Part shown: positions 34,293-42,033 of the stretch, one piece after another
Numbering within the stretch: position 1 is the first letter of the stretch
Layout: each line of letters starts with the position of its first letter
Assembly (NCBI RefSeq): GCF_042686175.1
Contig: NZ_JBHUOR010000138.1
Location: 1-64,000, forward strand
Reading direction: 5' to 3'
From: Kurthia populi
Lineage (GTDB): Bacteria; Bacillota; Bacilli; Bacillales_A; Planococcaceae
DNA length: 64,000 nt
Translations under genes and position numbers: made by a program
The notes under the pieces: generated by a model
The model's input: the letters and a program-made list of their open reading frames with translations, nothing else
The model's database searches: none
Told to the model about the DNA's origin: nothing

Positions 34293-34799
34293 TCAGTCGT
34301 GATGTGCCAATTTAGGCTCGTCTAGTGCGGTTTTGTGAAGAGGAATGATGTGATTGTTTATGTAGTGGTCTAATCGCTTACAAGCGAATGTCAGGCTAAT
34401 ACTAAATGTATCTTGCAGCACTCTTACAGCGGCAAAATAATCATTAGGTAAGTCCATTTCTTTTAGCATGAATGTGGGTACAGCTGCATGGAGCGCAAAA
34501 TTATTGGCCTTCCGTTCCTGATATTCAACGAAACTGGAAGGCAGCTGCATCTGATCACCAGCATGAAAAAGAATGTGGCAAAGCTCGTGACAGAAAATTT
34601 GCCATCTAAAATTTGGTAGCATATGTAGATTTAAAAAAATGAATGATTTGTTATGTATTGTGGCCGCCTGGCTTTTTTCATCCCAGTAATAAAGGCCGAT
34701 ATTAAGTTTTGAAGAAAGATTTTCACACACTAATTCCTCTGGTATGCGTATACCTATAGTTTGATATAAATTACTAATGTAGTCTTCTAAATGATTCAA
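34293..34799 (-). CDS. ImmA/IrrE family metallopeptidase
   Basis: The 168-aa product carries the zinc-protease motif FCHELCHILFHAGD (HELCH about residues 91-95) typical of ImmA, which cleaves phage or ICE repressors when the host is stressed. The usual partner repressor gene is not adjacent: the CI-like gene is 2.3 kb away behind cargo genes. The start is TTG with TAGGAGATG before it. It lies 45 bases upstream of the integrase on the same strand and may be cotranscribed. Confidence 0.88.
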   Translation of the reverse strand: MNHLEDYISNLYQTIGIRIPEELVCENLSSKLNIGLYYWDEKSQAATIHNKSFIFLNLHMLPNFRWQIFCHELCHILFHAGDQMQLPSSFVEYQERKANNFALHAAVPTFMLKEMDLPNDYFAAVRVLQDTFSISLTFACKRLDHYINNHIIPLHKTALDEPKLAHHD

Positions 34800-34845
34800 T
34801 TGTTACATCTCCTAAGCAAACGTATGTTCTTTATGAGTATATAAG

Positions 34846-34876
34846 AAAACCCCACTAATGTGAAGTAGGGTTTGTA
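34846..34876 (-). terminator. Possible terminator upstream of the ImmA gene
   Basis: On the minus strand AAACCCTACT pairs with AGTGGGGTTT (one mismatch) and TTTTCTTAT follows. It would stop transcripts that come from the right, for example from the 37-aa gene. Confidence 0.5.
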
Positions 34877-34979
34877 GGAGCTAGAATTTATCTTAATAAT
34901 TTATTTATATTATGTTAAAATTTCACAATTTAGTATATAATGAAATTTTATATAAATCCTAAAAGTAGGTGATGAAAAA

Positions 34980-35618
34980 TTGAATTTATTATTGGTAGTT
35001 GTTGCGACAGGTATACCAGGGTTCCTGTCATACGCGTATCTTAGTCAATTGGGTATTATTATTTTTAGTAAAAATGAAAAAGATGATAAGGTTATTGTAT
35101 TGTCTATTTTCTCATTTTTAAATATAGGTTTGTCTTTCTGTGTATTCTATTGGCTAACCAGCATAGAACCTTCTAAGAATATGCCATTTTCAGCAGTAAT
35201 TAAATTGTTTATAGTTACTCTAATTATAAGTGCCATACTCACATTAACTTTATATCCATATGTGTTAAAAAAAATGAAAAAGACAATTGAAACATATCAA
35301 GGAAAAAATAATATCAGTATAAAATCTAATCAAACAGTTATTGAAAAAATCATAGATAGTACAGAGTATAAGTTTAAAGCTGTTTACATATTTGATTTTG
35401 ATAATAATTTTATAGAAAGCGGTTATTTGAAAAGATACTCTGGTGAAGAGACAACAGGTTTTCAAATATCATTAGCTACAGAAACATTTTACAATGATGA
35501 AAAGCCAACTTTTAACGAAATTCTTAATAAGTTCAATACTGACCCAATACCTGAAGCGAATGAATTATTATTAGATGTAGATAAAAAAATAAAAATTTTT
35601 ATTTTCAGACATAATTAA
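34980..35618 (+). CDS. Membrane protein of unknown function in the lysogeny region
   Basis: The 212-aa product has three hydrophobic helices (about residues 3-25, 38-60 and 74-97), then a soluble domain of about 110 residues with alternating beta-type segments (FKAVYIFDFDNNFIESGYLK). I am reminded of the DUF6338 family but cannot confirm this. The start is TTG with AGGTGATG ahead. It is the only plus-strand gene in a minus-strand block and is very AT-rich, which suggests cargo. Its stop overlaps the stop of a convergent 37-aa gene by four bases. Confidence 0.75.
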   Translation: MNLLLVVVATGIPGFLSYAYLSQLGIIIFSKNEKDDKVIVLSIFSFLNIGLSFCVFYWLTSIEPSKNMPFSAVIKLFIVTLIISAILTLTLYPYVLKKMKKTIETYQGKNNISIKSNQTVIEKIIDSTEYKFKAVYIFDFDNNFIESGYLKRYSGEETTGFQISLATETFYNDEKPTFNEILNKFNTDPIPEANELLLDVDKKIKIFIFRHN

Positions 35619-35728
35619 GATTTTCGAATAGGTGGTTTTGCTTCACTTCTGTTAGGAACGCTAGTTGTCGTACTACGAGTTTCATTATTGCTGCTCGTTG
35701 AAGTCTTTGAAGTTGGCTGTTTAGACAT
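35615..35728 (-). CDS. Small Ser/Thr-rich protein, 37 aa
   Basis: A 37-codon frame begins MSKQPTSKTSTSSNN and ends KPPIRKS. It is preceded by AAAGGAG at an ideal 8-base distance, much better than chance for this AT-rich region. The peptide is basic and rich in Ser, Thr and Pro, has no hydrophobic segment and looks disordered. It converges on the membrane-protein gene with a four-base stop-stop overlap. Function is unknown; a regulatory or immunity peptide is possible. Confidence 0.6.
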   Translation of the reverse strand: MSKQPTSKTSTSSNNETRSTTTSVPNRSEAKPPIRKS

Positions 35729-35782
35729 TTCCAATTCTCCTTTCTACTAATTTTAAAATTTAATATTTATCAAAATAAAAAT

Positions 35783-35806
35783 GGGCATAATATATGTCCT
35801 TTTTTT
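35783..35806. terminator. Terminator next to the HsdR-N-like gene
   Basis: GGGCATA pairs with TATGTCC around ATA, with seven T on the plus-strand side and ATTTTTATTTT on the minus-strand side. It separates the HsdR-N-like gene from the 37-aa gene. Confidence 0.7.
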
Positions 35807-35824
35807 ATTTCCTAGATTTAAAAC

Positions 35825-37042
35825 TTAAAAGAACTTCCCAGCTTCCTCAAATGTTGACATCAAGTTTGGCACATCCTTGAATGACAGGTTGTACAAGCTG
35901 CTCTTTAAGAAGTAAGTTGGCTCATTGCTAGTGCGGTTTGCACGTGAACTTAGGCGCGCATTGATAAATCCTGTTTCTTTTACGACAGGGTTTTCGTCTA
36001 AGAATTTAGCGATTTCATTTGATTTTACAGTGTACAATTTAATGTCCTCGCTTTGATTGACGTACTGTCCAACTAAATAACCGAATGTTGTAGATCCTTG
36101 TGCCACGACTGATGAAATGAAGAAATCACTTAATGGGTTTCCTTTTTCCACCGAATAGTTTTCTTCTGATGTTTTCATTAAGGTCTTGTAAGCTGCTGCT
36201 TGTGGGAACACTACTGTTACACCTTCAAAATCTTCAAATGTATTAAGTGAATTAATTTCTTCTTGTGTGTAGTAAATTTTCTTTTCTTCTACAACAGCAG
36301 TAGCTACTCCAGCTGCAACAGGCTCCGCAGTAGGTTGTGTCACATCAATATTGAACTTCTCACTGATAACCTCGGAAATCGCCTCATGAATACTCTTTTG
36401 GATGATAGGGCGTGACGTATTAATGAACTGCTGCGTCACTTTAAATTTAAAGCGCTCTTTAATGACAAATTTAATAAAATCATCGCTTGGCGTATCAAAA
36501 ATTTCTTTAATAACCGATTTGAACGAGTGGAAGTAAATCAGTGATTCTGCCAATGTTTTAATTGTTTCTTCGTCATATAAGTTTTTCGAGAATTTAATAA
36601 GGTGCTCGAAATCTTCCTCGGTATAGCTCGTAATATTAAAAATAAAGAACGGTTTGTTGTCCATAATATTGGCGTTGTTTAAGTCAGTGAAGAAATGATA
36701 CTCAATACCATTCGTTAAAATCCCTAATTTAACGCTAGGGAATGTACTGAAATAGCGACTTAATTGAGGCGCATTTTTAACGATTTTAGTGTGGATTGAT
36801 TTGGCTTCTACAAAAATTCGTGGTTGGCCATTTAGTGTAATTGCATAATCTACTTTTTCGTTTTTCTTATGGAAGTCTGCTGTGAATTCAGGTGTTACTT
36901 CTTTTGGGCTATATGTATCAAAACCTAGACCATTAAGGAAAGGTAAGATTAAAAATTGTTTTGTTGATTCTTCATTTTTAATAAGCTCACTGTTTTCTGA
37001 TACTACTTTATTTAGCACTTCCAAAGTTTCTTTTAAGTTCAT
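35825..37042 (-). CDS. HsdR N-terminal-like (PD-(D/E)XK) protein, prophage cargo
   Basis: The first 160 residues resemble the N-terminal nuclease domain of type I restriction R subunits: FLILPFLNGLGFDTYSP, then KVDYAITLNGQPRIFVEAK with the D ... E-x-K core (about residues 80-100), and LGILTNGIEYHFFTD. The helicase motor, the specificity and the modification subunits are absent. The C-terminal 230 residues are unlike HsdR. Stand-alone genes of this type are common in prophages and may act against other phages, which is inference. It is flanked by terminators on both sides, so it is expressed alone. ATG 37042 follows GGGGGA; an in-frame TTG at 37048 is too near. Confidence 0.8.
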   Translation of the reverse strand: MNLKETLEVLNKVVSENSELIKNEESTKQFLILPFLNGLGFDTYSPKEVTPEFTADFHKKNEKVDYAITLNGQPRIFVEAKSIHTKIVKNAPQLSRYFSTFPSVKLGILTNGIEYHFFTDLNNANIMDNKPFFIFNITSYTEEDFEHLIKFSKNLYDEETIKTLAESLIYFHSFKSVIKEIFDTPSDDFIKFVIKERFKFKVTQQFINTSRPIIQKSIHEAISEVISEKFNIDVTQPTAEPVAAGVATAVVEEKKIYYTQEEINSLNTFEDFEGVTVVFPQAAAYKTLMKTSEENYSVEKGNPLSDFFISSVVAQGSTTFGYLVGQYVNQSEDIKLYTVKSNEIAKFLDENPVVKETGFINARLSSRANRTSNEPTYFLKSSLYNLSFKDVPNLMSTFEEAGKFF

Positions 37043-37102
37043 ATTCAAATCCCCCTAAAACAATATAAATTTAATAATTATTTTTACCTATATCTTATTT
37101 GA

Positions 37103-37129
37103 AAAAAGAAGCACTTAATTGTGCTGCTT
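37103..37129 (-). terminator. Intrinsic terminator of the CI-like repressor gene
   Basis: On the minus strand AAGCaGCAC pairs with GTGCtTCTT-side bases around AATTAA and is followed by TTTTTTC. It touches the repressor stop codon. Confidence 0.7.
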
Positions 37130-37482
37130 TAAATTTCCTCATTATCTTTCAAAATTTCCCACATCTTACGCAGCTTACGCAAATCTTCTTCTTTAGATTC
37201 TGGAAGTTCTTTATACCATTTTTCTAAAGTTGGATCATTAGCAAAAGCTTCAAATTCTTTTTGTTTATTTTGTGAATCTAGTTTTGCCGAACGACCTAGT
37301 AGAAAATCTGTGGTGGTGTCGAGAACGTTAGCTAGTTTTACAATTTCTTCATCCTTTGCAGGACGTTCTCCAGATTCTATACGATTCATTACACTAGTAT
37401 TTAAGCCGACTCTTTTAGCTAGTTCGCGTTGTGTCCAGCCTTTGCGCTCGCGTAAGTAAATGATGTTGTCACCAATATTCAT
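37129..37482 (-). CDS. CI-like phage repressor (XRE/HTH_3)
   Basis: The 117-aa protein has an XRE helix-turn-helix domain at about residues 6-60 (IIYLRERKGWTQRELAKRVG, best seen as WTQRELAKRVGLN, and MNRIESGERPAKD) and a charged C-terminal part without a LexA-type peptidase domain. It is divergent from the Cro-like gene over a region with repeated operators and should keep the prophage silent. Lacking self-cleavage, it may be removed through ImmA or the antirepressor. Confidence 0.9.
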   Translation of the reverse strand: MNIGDNIIYLRERKGWTQRELAKRVGLNTSVMNRIESGERPAKDEEIVKLANVLDTTTDFLLGRSAKLDSQNKQKEFEAFANDPTLEKWYKELPESKEEDLRKLRKMWEILKDNEEI

Positions 37483-37523
37483 GTGATCATCACTCCTTAT
37501 TTCATTAGTTTTAGTTTACCATT

Positions 37524-37626
37524 TTTCTATTTTGGAAATATGTAAATTGCTAAAATAGAAAAAATAATGCTTGAATTTCTATTTTAGCAATGATAATATG
37601 AATCTAATGAGTTGCTAAAACAGCAA
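37524..37626. promoter_or_regulatory. Genetic-switch operators (four copies of a 15-bp dyad)
   Basis: Between the divergent repressor genes the motif TTGCTAAAATAGAAA occurs at 37547-37561 and inverted at 37576-37590, with close variants TTTCTATTTTGGAAA (37524-37538) and TTGCTAAAACAGCAA (37612-37626). Each has an imperfect dyad TTKCTA-N3-TAGMAA. They are placed to cover both promoters, as in lambdoid switches. Confidence 0.8.
37571..37599 (+). promoter_or_regulatory. Rightward early promoter (PR-like)
   Basis: TTGAAT (37571-37576) and TAATAT (37594-37599) stand 17 bases apart, and one operator copy fills the spacer, so a bound repressor would block polymerase. Confidence 0.7.
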
Positions 37627-37644
37627 CGTAGAGAGGTGGGAAGA

Positions 37645-37857
37645 TTGTTAGAATTAAATTTGAAATCTATAAAAAAACAAAGAATCGAACAGAAAAAAAC
37701 ATTACAGGACCTTGCGGATGCGTTAGATTATAAGAGCGCATCAACATATATGAAGCATGAAAAAGGTGATCATGCTTTTAAAGCAAATCAACTGCCTATG
37801 TTAGCGTTCGTTTTAAACTGTTCAATTATGGACTTTTTTTCAGAAAAAGATTGCTAA
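37645..37857 (+). CDS. Cro-like regulator (XRE family)
   Basis: The 70-aa product is a single helix-turn-helix domain (QKKTLQDLADALDYKSAST, about residues 17-35, then YMKHEKGDH). It is the first gene right of the switch and should act as Cro or an early activator. The start TTG at 37645 follows GGTGGGAAG; an in-frame TTG at 37612 lies within an operator copy and has no ribosome binding site. The stop codon lies within another operator copy. Confidence 0.82.
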   Translation: MLELNLKSIKKQRIEQKKTLQDLADALDYKSASTYMKHEKGDHAFKANQLPMLAFVLNCSIMDFFSEKDC

Positions 37858-37865
37858 AATAGAAA
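37851..37865. promoter_or_regulatory. Further operator copy before the antirepressor gene
   Basis: An exact TTGCTAAAATAGAAA overlaps the cro-like stop codon and lies 16 bases before the antirepressor start, next to its GGAGG. A repressor here could also block elongation or antirepressor expression. Confidence 0.75.
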
Positions 37866-37880
37866 TTTTGGAGGTATTTT

Positions 37881-38669
37881 ATGAATCAATTAGAAATTTA
37901 TGAATTTGAAAATAATCAAGTAAGAACTGTATTGATTAATGATGAACCATTTTTTGTGGCAAAAGATGTTGCTGAAACACTGGGTTATACAAATTCACGT
38001 AAAGCAGTGCAAGACCATGTAGATGAAGAAGATAAGGGAGTAACGAAATGTGACACCCTTGGCGGTAAGCAAACATTCACAGTTATCAATGAATCAGGAA
38101 TATATGCGTTAATATTTGGTTCCAAACTTCCAACAGCCAAAGTATTTAAACGCTGGGTGACAAGTGAAGTCTTACCTAATATTCGTAAAACGGGAGCACA
38201 TCTAACTCCTGACACAATCGAAAAAGTACTCACTGATCCAGACACAATCATTCAAATTGCTACGCAGTTGAAAGAGGAACGTGCGAAGCGTATGCAAGCA
38301 GAGGTCGTTATTGAGCAGCAAAAGCCAAAAATTTTCTTTGCAGATGCAGTCGAAGCAAGTAATTCGTCGATTTTGATTGGTCAGCTTGCAAAAGTAATTA
38401 CACAGAATGGCTTACACATCGGGCAAAATAATTTATTTAAATGGTTGCGTGATCATGGTTATTTAGGCAAAAAAGGCGCGCACTACAACGAACCAACTCA
38501 ATACGCAGTCGAAAGAGGTTGGTTTGAGGTTGTAGAGCGCACCATACCAAAGCCAGATGGCAGTGTGCGTATTACACGCACGACTAAAATTACTGGCAAA
38601 GGGCAAATTTATTTTCTTAACAAACTTTTAACAAAAGTTAAACACGTTGATAATGATAGGAATTCTTAA
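37881..38669 (+). CDS. Phage antirepressor (Bro-N and KilAC domains)
   Basis: The 262-aa protein has an N-terminal Bro-N domain (about residues 1-105: NQVRTVLINDEPFFVAKDVAETLGY, best seen as FFVAKDVAETLGY, and FGSKLPTAKVFKRWVTSEVLP) and a C-terminal KilAC DNA-binding domain (about 135-245: LIGQLAKVI, LFKWLRDHGYL, TKITGKGQIYFLNKL). Such proteins oppose the repressor and help induction. The last 32 bases overlap the convergent KTSC gene. Confidence 0.93.
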   Translation: MNQLEIYEFENNQVRTVLINDEPFFVAKDVAETLGYTNSRKAVQDHVDEEDKGVTKCDTLGGKQTFTVINESGIYALIFGSKLPTAKVFKRWVTSEVLPNIRKTGAHLTPDTIEKVLTDPDTIIQIATQLKEERAKRMQAEVVIEQQKPKIFFADAVEASNSSILIGQLAKVITQNGLHIGQNNLFKWLRDHGYLGKKGAHYNEPTQYAVERGWFEVVERTIPKPDGSVRITRTTKITGKGQIYFLNKLLTKVKHVDNDRNS

Positions 38670-38844
38670 TGTGTGCAGCATGATATTTACCATGCGAGTC
38701 AGCAGTTAAAAGATTTTGAAAAATAAATTCTGGAACACCAAAGTAATCATAAGTTGCATTTTTAAATTGGATTCTTAAGATTTGTGAACTAGCTTCATAT
38801 CCGGCAGCAACTAAATTACTAGATGTTAATGGAGTCATAGTCAT
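38638..38844 (-). CDS. KTSC-domain protein, 68 aa
   Basis: The small product matches the KTSC domain, named for lysyl-tRNA synthetase C-termini and phage proteins: VAAGYEASSQILRIQF, TYDYFGVPEFIFQNLLTA and SHGKYHAAHIKNSYHYQRV contain the key Y-D/Y-x-V-P and S-x-G-x-Y ... I-K positions. RNA binding has been suggested for the domain. It has GAAGGAGG at the right distance and is the only minus-strand gene in the early region, so it is probably cargo or a lysogenic gene. Confidence 0.85.
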   Translation of the reverse strand: MTMTPLTSSNLVAAGYEASSQILRIQFKNATYDYFGVPEFIFQNLLTADSHGKYHAAHIKNSYHYQRV

Positions 38845-38933
38845 ATTAACACCTCCTTCCTTTAGCTATATTCAACATTAGAGTAAGGAATCCTTTGATA
38901 AATTTTTATTAAATATAAGAAAGAAGTGATTTT

Positions 38934-39233
38934 ATGGATGCTACAAAAGAATTACAAGTGTTAAATGAGCAATTCGTACTTCAAAAATTTCAGCTTCTTA
39001 TTAAAGAAGCTTATGAAAAAGGAGTAGAGGATGGTCAAAAAACGCTAGGTTATCCAATGGTATTACGTCGCGAACACTTAGCGGAAATTTTATCAATTAG
39101 TTTACCTACAGTAGATCGCTTAACAAGTAACACCTCATTTCCTCGTTTAAAGGATGTGCAGGCGCGTTATCCACGTGAAGCTGTATTTAAATGGATTGAA
39201 GAAAATACAGTCATTATTGATGCATTACGTTAA
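38934..39233 (+). CDS. Small DNA-binding protein, helix-turn-helix/excisionase-like
   Basis: The 99-aa product has an N-terminal helical segment and then MVLRREHLAEILSISLPTVDRLTS, best seen as HLAEILSISLPTVDRL, a MerR/excisionase-like helix-turn-helix, followed by YPREAVFKWIEEN, the pattern of a small phage DNA-binding protein. It may be the excisionase or an early regulator. Confidence 0.7.
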   Translation: MDATKELQVLNEQFVLQKFQLLIKEAYEKGVEDGQKTLGYPMVLRREHLAEILSISLPTVDRLTSNTSFPRLKDVQARYPREAVFKWIEENTVIIDALR

Positions 39234-39321
39234 GTATAACTGCTAGGTGTGCTAGTGATGGTACACCTACTGGTGAAAATATAGTTTTATGGGAATTTTT
39301 AATTTGAAAGGGGAGTTTATT

Positions 39322-39831
39322 GTGAAAAAAGTAAATAAATTGATACGCGAAATGCGTGGCACCACACATCAACAGAATTTAGCAGAAGAATTGAATGTAT
39401 CACGAGAAAGTATTTCAAAATATGAAAATGACCGAACGAAGTTGCCAGTAGATGTAAGCAATGGGTTCATGCAAAAATTCAATAATCCGGAATTTGCTAT
39501 TACATTAGGTCACGAATATACGGGGACCGGACCTATTTGGTTGGATGGTCCAAATGTGGACTTGCATCGATCTAGCGTGAAGGAAAAAACGTTAGAGGAA
39601 TTGGAAGAAGCGATTCATAAGCTGCGCAATACAAGCCTAGCGAAGCCATTAGTCAACTTAACACCGTATGAACTACAGTCGGTGCGAGAAGCCTTGGAAG
39701 AACTGGTGGAGGCGCAAACCGCGATGGCACATTTGGTAGCGGTTATATGTATGGAAACAGGCATTAGCTATACCGATGTATGGGCGCAGCATTATCGCTC
39801 TCTGCAAAGCTCCGGCTACGTGGAGGTTTAA
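39322..39831 (+). CDS. XRE-family regulator
   Basis: The 169-aa protein starts with a helix-turn-helix domain (RGTTHQQNLAEELNVSRESIS, best seen as HQQNLAEELNVSRESISKY, about residues 10-30) and continues with a helical C-terminal half of unknown role (SVREALEELVEAQTAMAHL). The GTG at 39322 follows AAAGGGGAG; an in-frame ATG at 39289 lies upstream of that site. A small hairpin TAGGTGT/ACACCTA precedes the gene at 39244-39269. Confidence 0.82.
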   Translation: MKKVNKLIREMRGTTHQQNLAEELNVSRESISKYENDRTKLPVDVSNGFMQKFNNPEFAITLGHEYTGTGPIWLDGPNVDLHRSSVKEKTLEELEEAIHKLRNTSLAKPLVNLTPYELQSVREALEELVEAQTAMAHLVAVICMETGISYTDVWAQHYRSLQSSGYVEV

Positions 39832-39835
39832 GCAT

Positions 39836-40117
39836 ATGACTCAATATTATCGCACAGAAGATGCGCCAGAAGCTTTAGAACTGATGCAGCACATTGAACA
39901 ATTGCAAGAAAAGTTACTTGTCGCTGTACATCGAAGTGATATGGCAACATCGCAAGAAATTATGGTACAGCAAAATGAAGCGATTGCAGAGCTTGTACGC
40001 CTTCAAAAAGTATATCAGCAACATAAACGCTTAATCGCGATTGTGAAGCGTATGAGTGAGCTAGGCATTGAAATGGAGGTGATAATTCGTGAAACACGTA
40101 CACGCGCTATTCTTTGA
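39836..40117 (+). CDS. Phage early protein, unknown, 93 aa
   Basis: A charged, helical, probably coiled-coil protein (LELMQHIEQLQEKLL, VRLQKVYQQHKRLI). I do not recognise a family. ATG 39836 follows GGAGG; the frame is open upstream inside the previous gene. It overlaps the next gene by 29 bases, so the early genes are tightly packed. Confidence 0.65.
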   Translation: MTQYYRTEDAPEALELMQHIEQLQEKLLVAVHRSDMATSQEIMVQQNEAIAELVRLQKVYQQHKRLIAIVKRMSELGIEMEVIIRETRTRAIL

Positions 40118-40316
40118 TGAAGAATCAACGGTAGGGGAAATGGTGCAGTTTTATGGCGAGGTTGTTTTAATGGCTGCAGTCGGGCTTGGCACATTGTCTA
40201 TTGTGTCACCGGACATGATGAAATTAACGCTCATCTGTCTCGTATTATTGTTCATCGCCGTATGGGTCATTGGAAAAAAGGCAAAAAAAGAAGACACTCA
40301 ACTTAAAAAAAGTTAA
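40089..40316 (+). CDS. Small phage membrane protein, 75 aa
   Basis: Two hydrophobic helices (about residues 22-40 and 44-63) follow a short acidic start, and the tail is Lys-rich (KKAKKEDTQLKKS), so both ends should be inside the cell. The GTG start has GGAGGTGA ahead. Function is unknown. Confidence 0.65.
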   Translation: MKHVHALFFDEESTVGEMVQFYGEVVLMAAVGLGTLSIVSPDMMKLTLICLVLLFIAVWVIGKKAKKEDTQLKKS

Positions 40317-40364
40317 ATGTCTAACACACACACTCATTATAGCACGAAGTAGGGAGATTTAAAA

Positions 40365-41207
40365 ATGTCAGAGATAACATGGGTCAAACTCAAAACAGAT
40401 ATGTTTGAGAATGACAAAATTAAGCTTATTGAAGCTTTGCCGGCAGCCGATACAATCATCGTTATTTGGGTGAAGTTAATCGCTGCTGCAGGTAAGGCCA
40501 ATCAAAATGGATTTATCATGCTAACAGAAAATATACCAATGAACGCCGAAGAAATGGCGACCATTTTCAACCGCGATATTAATACGGTCCGCCTAGCGCT
40601 ACAAACGTTCCAACGCTACGGAATGATTGAGTTGGACGGCGATGCAATGCGCATTAAAAATTGGGAAATCCATCAGAATATTGATGGAATGGACCGAGTA
40701 AGATTACAAAATCGTGAGCGGAAAAGAAGGCAACGTGAGAAAGAAAAACTAATTAAATTGGGTCCCGTTCCGTCACGTGACAGTCACGCAACAGATATAG
40801 ATAAAGAATTAGATATAGATAAAGATAAAGAAAAAGAAAGATATAAAGAAAAGAAAGATATTGTGCCGGACAAGTCCGACACGATACCTTATCAATCTAT
40901 TCTCGCGTATTTAAATCAACAGGCTCAAACATCTTATCGAGCCACTTCAAAAGCCACACAGCAATTAATCAAAGCTCGTTTTAACGAAGGCTTTACAGAA
41001 CAGGATTTTTATAAAGTCATCGATAACAAAGTGTCTACGTGGTTAAACAATGAGTTTGCTAAATATTTACGACCACAAACTTTATTCGGTACAAAATTCG
41101 AAGGCTATTTAAACGAAAGGGTGAAAGGCAATGAAAACATTCGAGGAAGTAATGGTAGCGCTACAGGAGAAAGCGCACCAAGTCTCCGAGGATTCTGCTC
41201 AAATTGA
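40365..41207 (+). CDS. Phage replisome organizer (DnaD-like)
   Basis: The first 120 residues match the phage replisome organiser N-terminal domain (ITWVKLKTDMFENDKIKLIE, best seen as VKLKTDMFENDKIKLI, then MNAEEMATIFN and ALQTFQRYGMIEL). A highly charged Asp/Lys linker (about 143-170) leads to a DnaD/DnaB_2-like region with YLNQQAQTSYRATSKAT and LRPQTLFGTKFEGYL. It should bind the phage origin and recruit the helicase through the next gene, which it overlaps by 77 bases in another frame. Confidence 0.92.
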   Translation: MSEITWVKLKTDMFENDKIKLIEALPAADTIIVIWVKLIAAAGKANQNGFIMLTENIPMNAEEMATIFNRDINTVRLALQTFQRYGMIELDGDAMRIKNWEIHQNIDGMDRVRLQNRERKRRQREKEKLIKLGPVPSRDSHATDIDKELDIDKDKEKERYKEKKDIVPDKSDTIPYQSILAYLNQQAQTSYRATSKATQQLIKARFNEGFTEQDFYKVIDNKVSTWLNNEFAKYLRPQTLFGTKFEGYLNERVKGNENIRGSNGSATGESAPSLRGFCSN

Positions 41208-42033
41208 GTATAAGTGCAACGTTTGCAAAGACGAAGGTGGCTGGATTGAAGAATGTGAGCCAGTTACGTTTTATTCAACAATCGAAAAAGATGCAGATGG
41301 CAAAGCTGTCCTAGATGAATTTAACAAGCCAGTTTATAAACGTCAGCCAATGAAAAATGAAAATTGGGTTTCATGTAGTTGCCAGCAGCAAAAGCAAATT
41401 GAACGTCTTATCGCTAATTCACAAATTACAAGTGAATTTCAAAAGAAAGGCTTTAAAAACTTTGATATAGAAGGCCATGCACCAATTATTAGCAAAATGC
41501 GAAATGAAGCGCTGAAATACTATAACAACTTTGCTGAAATTCGTAATGAAATGGAAAACAGCATTGCACTTGTAGGTCAAGTTGGCTCTGGTAAAACGCA
41601 TTTACTTTCTGCTATTGCAAATGGTCTCTTACAACAAAATATTTCGGTAATGTACTTTCCGTTCGCAGAAGTGATGGAAAAGATGCGCGAAAATGAATTT
41701 GCGTTAAAAGATAAGATTATTCATCAGGCGCAGCAAGCAGATGTATGGTTTTTAGATGATCTATTCAAGCCAGTAACAAAAATGGTAAATGGTAAAACGA
41801 CAAAAGTTCCGCGTGCCAGTGAGTGGGCGCAAGAACGAATGTACGAAATCATTAACTATCGCTACCTCAACAAAAAGTCGATTTTATTATCTTGCGAATT
41901 GGACTTTGAAATGTTGCTACAAATTAACGATGCGATTGGCTCACGCTTATTTGAAATGTGTAGCAGCTACTTAGTGACGATAGCAGAAGATCCATTTTTA
42001 AATCATCGTTTGCGTAAGGTGTATCATGCATAA
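41131..42033 (+). CDS. DnaC-like helicase loader ATPase
   Basis: The 300-aa protein has a zinc-finger-like N-terminus (CNVCKDEGGW ... CSC), the Walker A GQVGSGKTHLL (about residues 149-159), Walker B VWFLDDLF and sensor SILLSCELDF. It should load the replicative helicase at the phage origin together with the DnaD-like product. An ATG within the upstream gene gives the start. Confidence 0.93.
   Translation: MKTFEEVMVALQEKAHQVSEDSAQIEYKCNVCKDEGGWIEECEPVTFYSTIEKDADGKAVLDEFNKPVYKRQPMKNENWVSCSCQQQKQIERLIANSQITSEFQKKGFKNFDIEGHAPIISKMRNEALKYYNNFAEIRNEMENSIALVGQVGSGKTHLLSAIANGLLQQNISVMYFPFAEVMEKMRENEFALKDKIIHQAQQADVWFLDDLFKPVTKMVNGKTTKVPRASEWAQERMYEIINYRYLNKKSILLSCELDFEMLLQINDAIGSRLFEMCSSYLVTIAEDPFLNHRLRKVYHA

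Noticed and set aside
34293..34799. ImmA gene paired with an adjacent ImmR-type repressor
   Set aside because: The nearest repressor is 2.3 kb away and separated by oppositely oriented cargo genes and terminators.
35825..37042. A complete type I restriction system
   Set aside because: No helicase motor, methylase or specificity gene is present in the prophage part seen.
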